DNA from: CAZADH01 sp964483805
GTDB taxonomy: Bacteria > Muiribacteriota > Ozemobacteria > Ozemobacterales > Ozemobacteraceae
Assembly: GCA_964483805.1 (NCBI GenBank)
Contig: CAZADH010000182.1
Location: 1 to 12,444 of the forward strand
Direction: 5' to 3'
DNA length: 12,444 nt
Program-made: the position numbers and the translations under genes
Shown here: in pieces, positions 6,344 through 12,444 of the stretch
Layout of the letters: each line of letters begins with the position of its first letter
Position numbering within the stretch: position 1 is the stretch's first letter
Notes under the pieces: model-generated
Databases searched by the model: none
What the model was told of the DNA's origin: nothing
Seen by the model: only the letters and a program-made list of their open reading frames with translations

Positions 6344-8502
6344 AGTTTTTCGAAAGCGAACCTTTTCCAGAATTTGGCGATGGTGGAAACATACCGCTTC
6401 GGGGCCTCTTTGTTCAAGTCCCGACCGGTGCGATCTTCATCATAGAACAGTTCGACGCCGTCAAAGCCGCTGCGGTTGAAGTCTTTGCACACCAGGTTGC
6501 CCTTGATCTGCAGATTGCCGCCGCCACCGCTCACGGGCGCGATCTCAGAGTAACACGAGGCCTGCACCTCACCGCTACCGCCGAAATTGATGAAGCCCTC
6601 CGGGGCGACCAGGCCCAGGTGCTTGGTGCCAAGGGCCGCACTGGGCTTCACTTTGACGTCGCCGTTGATCGAGATGTTGCCCGAGCACACGATCAAGCCG
6701 GGCGGGAACTCCTGCCCGCTCAGGCTCAGATCGCCCTTCACGTAGACCACGCCCATCCCGTTCGGATCGAGTGTCGACAGGGCGCCGAGGAACTCGCTGG
6801 CGCTGTCGAAGAAATGCGTGGCCTTCTTCGCATACTGCTCGAGACTGTATCGGTTCTGAGGCGGGCCACTTGCACCCGGCTGGTTGAAACCGGGAACGGC
6901 GTAGTCTTCGGTGCGTATGATGTAGGTGACGGTGGTCATCGTCGCGTCATCAGAATCGTCGGCATCGGGTTTGACCGACACTTTGACGTTGCCCACCCTG
7001 CTCTTCACTGCACCTTCGACAGCCAGACCCATGGCATATTCAAAGTGTCCTTTGCCGAACAGCATCGTCGGTGCGGCTGGCCAATCGCAGAAGTTCAGGA
7101 TGTCTTTGATCTTCTTCACTCCGGGGCCAAACACCTGGGTGAACGGGGCTCCGGTGGCCTGCGAACGGACGACGGGGAAGTCGAAATCCCGCGCAGGAGC
7201 CCGCCCCTGCCATTCAAAGATCGGATACGGCTGGAACGAACGCGTGCTCTTTCGGCCCTGTGTGGTCAGGAAATTGTATTCGGTCTCGAAGGGGCTCGCC
7301 TGCGTGCCGAGGTAGGTGTTCAGTTGCGCCGAGGAACCACCCACGTGCACCCGGCCCGGTTTCTTATTGGCCGTCAGACTGTTGTAGGTGCCCTCGGGCA
7401 TGTTGTGGAAAAAGAACGTGCGTAGGCCGCCAAGCTCCATGTTTGTGGCGCTCCGTTCTGAAAAGAACGTGTACTCGGGCGCGATGGGTGCAGTGTCAGA
7501 CACCTTGAATTCGCGATCGGCGAGAAGGACCCGCTTGATCTTCGGGCCGCCCGGACCGTTCGGTTCATACACCACTGTGGTCTTGACCCGGATGATGCCG
7601 GCCTTTTCATAATCGGCTGCCACGGCGGGGGTGACGTCGTCGGCCGGGAACGAGATCGCGCCCACGGTCTTCATCCCCACCGCTTGCTCGCGGAAGTCGG
7701 GAATCGTCAACTTGTCGGGCGGAAGGTTGATGTACTCCCCGATGACCTTGTTGATGTCGATCGGGTTGGGCGGGTCGTTCCAGTCGAGAACAGTCTTCTT
7801 CTTTTTCACGCCCAGGACTTTGCCTTCACCCCATACCTTGCAGCGGAACTTGCCGTCGTTGGCGGGGTCTTTCTTCAACTCGACATGCACCTTCACGCTG
7901 ACGCTGACGACGAACCACTTGATCGAGGTCTTGAAGGTGTATTCGTCGTCATAGGCGATGGTTTGCGGTGGATAGCACTTGTTCGGATCGAACTGCGTCA
8001 CGGGATGTCCGTTGCCGCCGGGGATCATCATGTCGCACTTGAACTCGCTGGAAATCTCGCTCATGGGCACGGTGCCGTGGTTAGACCCCAGGGATCGGGC
8101 ATACTGCGTTACGGTGCCCGCGCCATCGGTGATCTTCGTGGTGTCGAGGAACGAGACCTCGCAGTCGAGCGTGGCGTTGTTCATCTCTTGCGCCATCGAG
8201 CGCAACGGCGCGAAGAATGAGTCGCCGAGGTTGATGGGAACGGCCGCACTCATTCCGCCCAGCGGTTTGCGCAACTGGTCGTAGATGTCGGTGCTCGGTT
8301 TGTTCATGTTGTCGCGCAGATAGCGCATCACCATGTCGGCCGCGGACTGGGCAAGGCCCTCCGCCCGGGCTTCGTTGCTCATCAAGCGTGTGCTGAATCG
8401 CCGGGCGACACTCGACTTCGAGAATGTCACCACCATGATCAACAACATCGTGATCGCTGCCAGTGCCACGAGGTAGGCTGAACCCCGACGGTTGCCGGTC
8501 AT
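6340..8502 (-). CDS. Large GspK/PilX-like pseudopilin-associated protein with beta-solenoid-like C-terminus
   Basis: A 720-residue protein, over twice the usual GspK length. Its N-terminus (TGNRRGSAYLVALAAITML) resembles GspK/PilX: a short basic leader, Gly at -1 (G7), and a hydrophobic helix lacking the +5 Glu, as is typical of GspK. A helical stretch follows (ARRFSTRLMSNEARAEGLAQ), then a long beta-rich middle of no recognised family. At about residues 585-675 there are short Gly-rich strand repeats (VYVKGDLSLSG, IVCSGNISINGDVKVKPSA, LQIKGNLVC), similar to the beta-solenoids of bactofilin or DUF342-type proteins. The ATG overlaps the preceding gene's TGA (ATGA) and its own TGA overlaps the next GTG. 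It probably caps or organises the pseudopilus, with the extra domain facing the periplasm. Family assignment of the N-terminus is fairly firm; the function of the extra domains is unknown. Confidence 0.78.
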   Translation of the reverse strand: MTGNRRGSAYLVALAAITMLLIMVVTFSKSSVARRFSTRLMSNEARAEGLAQSAADMVMRYLRDNMNKPSTDIYDQLRKPLGGMSAAVPINLGDSFFAPLRSMAQEMNNATLDCEVSFLDTTKITDGAGTVTQYARSLGSNHGTVPMSEISSEFKCDMMIPGGNGHPVTQFDPNKCYPPQTIAYDDEYTFKTSIKWFVVSVSVKVHVELKKDPANDGKFRCKVWGEGKVLGVKKKKTVLDWNDPPNPIDINKVIGEYINLPPDKLTIPDFREQAVGMKTVGAISFPADDVTPAVAADYEKAGIIRVKTTVVYEPNGPGGPKIKRVLLADREFKVSDTAPIAPEYTFFSERSATNMELGGLRTFFFHNMPEGTYNSLTANKKPGRVHVGGSSAQLNTYLGTQASPFETEYNFLTTQGRKSTRSFQPYPIFEWQGRAPARDFDFPVVRSQATGAPFTQVFGPGVKKIKDILNFCDWPAAPTMLFGKGHFEYAMGLAVEGAVKSRVGNVKVSVKPDADDSDDATMTTVTYIIRTEDYAVPGFNQPGASGPPQNRYSLEQYAKKATHFFDSASEFLGALSTLDPNGMGVVYVKGDLSLSGQEFPPGLIVCSGNISINGDVKVKPSAALGTKHLGLVAPEGFINFGGSGEVQASCYSEIAPVSGGGGNLQIKGNLVCKDFNRSGFDGVELFYDEDRTGRDLNKEAPKRYVSTIAKFWKRFAFEKL

Positions 8503-9392
8503 TCGCCTGCTCCTTTCACGCTCGTCGTTCGCGCCTGCGTGTCAAAGATTTCTTTCATCAGACCCATACGTCGCTGCACAGTGTCGTTGATTTCGGCATC
8601 GGTCAGCTCGGTGTCAGCGTTTTGCTTTATCTCGGCGAACAGTTTGCTCACCATGGCCGGATCTTTGTTGGCCCGCAAATACCGCTCACGGTCCTCGATC
8701 CATTTCATTTTGCGGTCGCTCTTCTCGACACCCAGGATCGGAATGTCATGTTCGGCTTCGATCTTGGCCTGCTCTTTCATGGCTTTGATGTAGAGGTCTT
8801 GATCGCCCATCTTGGCGGCCAGGTCGATCAAGTAGTCACAGGTGACATGACGGGTCAGTGGCGAGGCCAGCTTGTTCTCGTTGGCTTTCTGGAAGTTCTC
8901 GAAGGCCGTCTTCCAGTCGCGTTGCAATAGCGCTTCGTGGGCGGTGCGCAATTCCGGAATCAACCGCAAGCGATAGACCTCGCGGGTTCGTTCCGGCAGA
9001 TCGGGGCGTTCCATTTCTTTGAGCAGGTATTCGCGGGTCTGTTCGATGGCCTTTTGCCGCGCAGCCTCGGCCTCGGCGCGGCGTTCAGCCAGTCGTTTCT
9101 CGAGATCGAATGCGGCTGCGGCCGCGGCAGCAGAAGACACCGTGCTGGTCGTGCGGGGGGTGTCGGGAACGATCGAACCGCTGTTGCCGTGTCCGCCGAC
9201 CGGGGTGCCGGCTCCGGGCGACGGCGTCGGTGGTTTCGGTTTCGGTGGCTCGGGCGCAGTAACGGCGACGGGAGCGGGTTCTGAGGTGACGAGCGTCGGC
9301 GTCTCGCTAGGGCGCCGGGACAGGATCAGGATCAACCCGACGAGAATGCCCAGCACCACCGCGATAACTGGCGCCCAATCGCGTTTCTGCAC
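8499..9392 (-). CDS. Membrane-anchored coiled-coil protein, first gene of the pseudopilin operon
   Basis: I do not recognise a named family. The 297-residue protein starts at GTG 9392, with GGGGAGGA at 9402-9409 as ribosome binding site, somewhat far at about nine bases. A single N-terminal membrane helix (WAPVIAVVLGILVGLILIL, about residues 6-24) is followed by a Pro/Thr/Gly-rich linker (31-82), a run of seven alanines (88-94), a charged predicted coiled coil (about 96-130, LEKRLAERRAEAEAARQK) and helical hairpins that may be TPR-like (about 140-205). It lacks a prepilin signal. Its overlap with the GspK-like gene suggests a structural or scaffolding part of the same inner-membrane assembly, in the way bitopic proteins accompany type II/type IV systems; this is inference from gene order. 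Confidence 0.7.
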   Translation of the reverse strand: MQKRDWAPVIAVVLGILVGLILILSRRPSETPTLVTSEPAPVAVTAPEPPKPKPPTPSPGAGTPVGGHGNSGSIVPDTPRTTSTVSSAAAAAAAFDLEKRLAERRAEAEAARQKAIEQTREYLLKEMERPDLPERTREVYRLRLIPELRTAHEALLQRDWKTAFENFQKANENKLASPLTRHVTCDYLIDLAAKMGDQDLYIKAMKEQAKIEAEHDIPILGVEKSDRKMKWIEDRERYLRANKDPAMVSKLFAEIKQNADTELTDAEINDTVQRRMGLMKEIFDTQARTTSVKGAGE

Positions 9393-9744
9393 GTTCAGTT
9401 GTCCTCCCCGCTACGGTTTAACGATGCGGACACGAGCCGCGCCCGACGCGCCGTCTGCCGCCACGATGGCCGCGCAAACCCCCGGTTTCGCACCGTGCAA
9501 ACGACCCCATGAATCAATACGCCGCCCATGGGAACGGGGTTCGCTCCGACGGAGAAGATGTCCACTCCTCAATTGTATCCCACGCGGGCTCGACAAATCC
9601 ACCGATTTTTGGCCTCTGTACATTGCCGAATGAACCTGTTATCATCTTGCCGACCGGCGGTGGGCAGTGGGCACAAACGCTGCGAGGCGGTGTGGTCCCC
9701 GGATCTCGTCGTGGAAATAATCCCGCCGAGGGAAGGAGTCGAGA
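9393..9744. promoter_or_regulatory. Divergent intergenic region between pseudopilin operon and the rightward gene
   Basis: This 352-base gap holds control sequences for both directions. Leftward, TACAAT (9577-9572 on the minus strand) is a good -10 but lacks a clear -35, and would give a leader of about 170 bases. Rightward promoter elements are listed separately. On the minus strand, parts of two frames between about 9565 and 9411 look protein-like but are not joined in one frame and lack a credible start, so no gene is called. Confidence 0.4.
9617..9645 (+). promoter_or_regulatory. Promoter for the rightward membrane-anchored protein
   Basis: TGTACA (9617-9622) and TATCAT (9640-9645) are separated by 17 bases, matching the sigma-70 consensus at 4/6 and 5/6 positions. 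The transcript would begin about 90 bases before the ATG at 9745. Confidence 0.4.
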
Positions 9745-10776
9745 ATGGTGCAACCCGACACGGTGGAGTCACAAGGTCCGGTCACCGAACCGGGGGTCGT
9801 TCGTGCGCGCCCCATGCGCGCGGCGTGGCCCTTCCTCGCCTGTCTTGGCCTGGGCCTGCTCATGGCTGTCGGGTTGGTATGGCAGGGCTGGCAGGAGCGC
9901 GAGTTGCGTGCGGCCCTGCGCAATCTCGCTGCCAATGGGCGCCTGGACGAGGCGGTGCGGGTGCTGCGTTCGGCCCGCCAGGGGGCAGTGACCATTGCCG
10001 ATCGCGAGTTCTACCTGACCCTCTATCGCGCTTCGGTGGCTGGTATCGCGAGTACGGCAACGGTGCCCGGTGCGTTGGTCCAACCCCTCGACACCATGAC
10101 CCGGGCGCTTGCCGATATCGATCCGGCAGCATCTCGGCACGAGAACGCTCTGCTGATCGACATTGCGTCGGCAGAGTGGTCGGCCAATCGGCAGAAGCGG
10201 GCCGCCGAGTTTCTCGAACTGGCAGGACGGCGCTGCGTGGGTGTGCCCGAAGCCCAACTCGAAGTGGTGCTGACCTGGCAAGTCTGGGGACACGCGCTCG
10301 AGTTTGCCAACGCTGCCCAACCCCTCGCTGCGTCTCTGCCGTCAGAACTGGTCCAGTCGCGGTTGTGGCCGGCGTGTGCGCGCGAACTGGCGCGGTTGCA
10401 TCCCGACTCGCCGGCGGCGACGGTTCTCGTTGATCTGGTTGTCGCCCACGCCCGGGTGCCTGCCGGCGTCTGGGCGCGTAACAGTCTGCTCGATGCTGCC
10501 GCAGGGTTTCCGGCCAAGGCGAACGCACGACGCCTTCTCGAGACGCTGGGCGAGCTGACGGAAAGCGAAAAACGGTTGTTTGCTCTCGCCTGCCTGAACT
10601 GGCCGGACCGGGCGCAGCATTTCAAGGCCGCCCTCGATTTTGTCGCCTCGGCAACCGACCCCACCCTGCGTTCCCAGGCCGTCGCTTCGATGACCGCCCT
10701 GGCGAGCGCCACCACCGACGAGTTCACCCGCGTCGCGCTCTTGCGCGCTGCCGAGAGTCTCGGTCGCCACCCGTAA
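9745..10776 (+). CDS. Membrane-anchored helical protein of unknown function
   Basis: A 343-residue protein with an AAGGAG Shine-Dalgarno at 9733-9738, six bases before the ATG. Residues 1-26 are a polar cytoplasmic tail, 27-47 a membrane helix (AAWPFLACLGLGLLMAVGLVW), and the rest is almost wholly alpha-helical, rich in Ala, Leu and Arg with helix pairs such as ELRAALRNLAANGRLDEAV and RLLETLGELTESEKRLF that suggest TPR-like or HEAT-like repeats. No catalytic motif is visible. It is divergent from the pseudopilin operon, whose first gene has a similar plan of one N-terminal helix followed by a helical domain, so a shared function is possible but unproven. The gene converges on pckA, with a 24-bp hairpin between them. 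TPR-type scaffold is my best guess; the family is unassigned. Confidence 0.72.
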   Translation: MVQPDTVESQGPVTEPGVVRARPMRAAWPFLACLGLGLLMAVGLVWQGWQERELRAALRNLAANGRLDEAVRVLRSARQGAVTIADREFYLTLYRASVAGIASTATVPGALVQPLDTMTRALADIDPAASRHENALLIDIASAEWSANRQKRAAEFLELAGRRCVGVPEAQLEVVLTWQVWGHALEFANAAQPLAASLPSELVQSRLWPACARELARLHPDSPAATVLVDLVVAHARVPAGVWARNSLLDAAAGFPAKANARRLLETLGELTESEKRLFALACLNWPDRAQHFKAALDFVASATDPTLRSQAVASMTALASATTDEFTRVALLRAAESLGRHP

Positions 10777-10787
10777 GCGCCACAAAG

Positions 10788-10837
10788 GACACCGGCAATA
10801 CATACATCGCACATGCGATGTATGTATTGCCGGTGTC
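10788..10837. terminator. 24-bp perfect inverted repeat between convergent genes
   Basis: Arms at 10788-10811 and 10814-10837 are perfectly complementary over 24 bases with only CA between them, so a 23-bp stem with a 4-base loop is expected. It lies 12 bases after the rightward gene's stop and 29 bases past the pckA stop, the place for a bidirectional terminator. A T-rich tail is weak in both directions (GTTCGG rightward, CTTTGTGG leftward). The stem is unusually long and AT-rich in the middle for a simple terminator. Confidence 0.6.
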
Positions 10838-10865
10838 GTTCGGGTCTGCGCCGGTGGCCTCGGTG

Positions 10866-12440
10866 TCAGCCCTTGGGCCCGGCAGCGATCACCTCGCGTG
10901 AGGCCCGGTCGGCGAACTGCTGGAAGTTCTTGGTGAACAGCCCGGCCAGTTCACGCGCTTTCTCGTCGTATTCGGCCGCATTCGGCCAACTGCTGCGCGG
11001 ATCGAGAATGGCCGCCGGCACGCCGGGGCAAGCGGTTGGCACATCCAACCCGAAGACCGGATCGGTGCGTCCGGGAACCTCGTTCAATTCGCCGCGCAGC
11101 GCCGCACTCAAGAGGGCACGGGTGTGCGGCAGCGACATCCGCTTGCCCACGCCATACGCACCGCCAGTCCAACCAGTGTTTACCAGCCAGATGCGGGCCT
11201 GGTGTTTCTTCATACGCTCACCGAGCATCTCGGCGTAGGTGAACGGATGGTGCACCAGGAACGGGGCACCGAAACAGGCCGAGAACGTGGCTGAAGGTGA
11301 CTTGACCCCGGCTTCCGTTCCCGCCAGCTTGGCCGTGTATCCCGACAGAAAATGATACATCGCCTGTGGTGGCGTCAGCCGGGCGATCGGCGGCAGCACC
11401 CCGAATGCGTCGGCAGCGAGGAAGAAGATGTGGCGCGGGTGCCCGACGATGCCAGGAATACAACAATTGTCGATATGCTCCACCGGATACGTGGCGCGCG
11501 TGTTTTCGGTCATTTTCTGCGAGTGATAGTCGGGGTGCCGCCGGTCATCGAGGACCACATTCTCGAGGATCGAACCGAAGCGGATGGCGCCGAAAATCTG
11601 GGGCTCGGTGGCGGCCGAAAGGCCGATGGCCTTGGCGTAGCATCCACCCTCGAAGTTGAAGATACCGGTGTCGGTCCAGCCGTGCTCGTCGTCACCGACC
11701 AGGCGCCGGTTCGGGTCGGCCGACAATGTGGTCTTGCCCGTTCCTGACAACCCGAAGAACAATGCGGATTCCCCGTCGGCCGCGACATTGGCCGAACAGT
11801 GCATCGACAGAACACCCTTGCGCGGCATGAGATAGTTCATCACCGTGAACAGACTCTTCTTGACCTCGCCGGCGTACTCGGTGCCGCAGATGATCACCTG
11901 CCGGGCCGCGAAGTTCAAGACCACGAATGCCTCCGAGTTGATGCCGTACTCCTTGGGGCTCGGGCAATAGAGCTTGGGCAGCGCAATGACCGAGAAATCG
12001 GCGTGGTCGTTCAGTTTGTCTGCCGGGCCGGGCCGGATGAACAGGGTCTGCGCAAACAGTGATATCCAGGCGTCTTCAGAAACGACACGCACTTGCAGGC
12101 GGTGCTTGGTGTCGGCGCCGACGAAACCATCGAAGACAAAGGCATCGCGGCCCTGCAGGTAGGCCCGCACCAGTTGCGACAACCGGCCCCAGTTCTCAGG
12201 CGTGATCGGTCGGTTCACCTAACCCCACCAGATATCGGTTTCGTCGCCATGGCGCACGACGAACTTGTCGTTGGGTGAACGGCCCGTGCGCGACCCACAA
12301 ACCACGAGCGCACCGTTGCTGGCCAGAATCGCCTCGCGCCGGTGCACGGCGTGTTCGATCAATTCGGCGGCCGGAAGGTTGGCATAGACCGAGCGCAACC
12401 GATCGAGACCTTCGAGGGGGGCAGCAGGATGCGATTTCAT
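10866..12440 (-). CDS. pckA: ATP-dependent phosphoenolpyruvate carboxykinase, interrupted by an in-frame TAG
   Basis: The enzyme converts oxaloacetate and ATP to PEP, CO2 and ADP, the entry step of gluconeogenesis. From ATG 12440 the frame gives 73 residues containing the substrate-binding block CGSRTGRSPNDKF and ends IWWG, then TAG at 12221-12219. The same frame continues VNRPITPENW... for 450 more residues to TGA. Together they make 524 positions, the usual PckA length. Downstream landmarks (numbered from the GTG at 12218) are EVKKS (K120-121), MHCSANV (H140), the P-loop kinase motif GLSGTGKT (156-163), GDDEHGW (D176-177) and FEGGCYAK. Homologues have Glu, Asp or Lys at the TAG position. 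Restarting at the GTG after the stop would lose the TGRSP arginine, so the second part alone should be inactive. The frame stays open to the window edge upstream of 12440, so the true start could lie further out. Confidence 0.9.
12219..12221 (-). other. In-frame amber codon inside pckA
   Basis: The codon between GGT (Gly of IWWG) and GTG (Val of VNRPI) reads TAG. Reading frame and homology are continuous on both sides, so this is a single-codon interruption, not a frameshift. A one-base change from GAG (Glu) or AAG (Lys) explains it. Confidence 0.85.
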
Positions 12441-12444
12441 GATG

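Noticed and set aside
12216..12218. GTG after the TAG as a true independent pckA start
   Set aside because: The protein would lack the conserved TGRSP substrate-binding segment, which is encoded in frame just upstream, so this is an interrupted gene and not a shorter native one.
1..12444. CRISPR arrays, tRNA or rRNA genes, transposases, phage genes
   Set aside because: No regularly spaced repeats, no cloverleaf-like segment in the gaps, and no recognisable mobile-element protein.

Overview
This is a GC-rich bacterial stretch with compact genes, Shine-Dalgarno sites of the GGAGG type, ATG and GTG starts, and TGA as the main stop codon. A Tat signal, Sec signal peptides and type IV pilin/type II secretion-like prepilins suggest a two-membrane bacterium. 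Nothing here fixes the phylum. The mix (DUF362 protein with a NapH-like polyferredoxin, a pseudopilin operon, ATP-type PEP carboxykinase) would suit an under-sampled lineage of the planctomycete, Sumerlaeota or Riflebacteria kind, but that is an impression only. I found no tRNA, rRNA, CRISPR array, transposase or prophage gene.

Layout. (1) 1-136, minus: the first 45 codons of a secreted protein that runs off the window. (2) 297-1211 and 1343-2898, plus: a Tat-exported DUF362 protein and a membrane polyferredoxin, plausibly a periplasmic/membrane redox pair. The polyferredoxin is broken by a one-base frameshift at about 2739-2741 that cuts off its last 4Fe-4S motif. (3) 3061-3726, minus: a small two-helix membrane protein of unknown function. 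(4) 3781-5115, minus: a secreted protein-arginine deiminase (PAD) with the catalytic Asp, His, Asp and Cys all recognisable, and its own promoter. (5) 5311-9392, minus: four tightly coupled genes encoding a membrane-anchored coiled-coil protein, a 720-residue GspK/PilX-like protein with a beta-solenoid-like C-terminus, and two small prepilins. (6) 9745-10776, plus: a divergently transcribed, membrane-anchored helical protein. (7) 10866-12440, minus: ATP-dependent PEP carboxykinase (pckA), interrupted by an in-frame TAG where the family normally has a charged residue.

The pseudopilin operon probably builds a short pilus-like or secretion-related fibre at the inner membrane, but the ATPase, platform and secretin genes are not in this window. 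The DUF362/polyferredoxin pair may move electrons from the quinone pool to a periplasmic partner. PEP carboxykinase is a separate central-metabolism gene. The most notable items are the amber-interrupted pckA, the bacterial PAD, the frameshifted polyferredoxin, the unusual pseudopilin operon, and two long perfect intergenic hairpins that share an ATCGCA/TGCGAT core and a CAATAC motif also found in other gaps.
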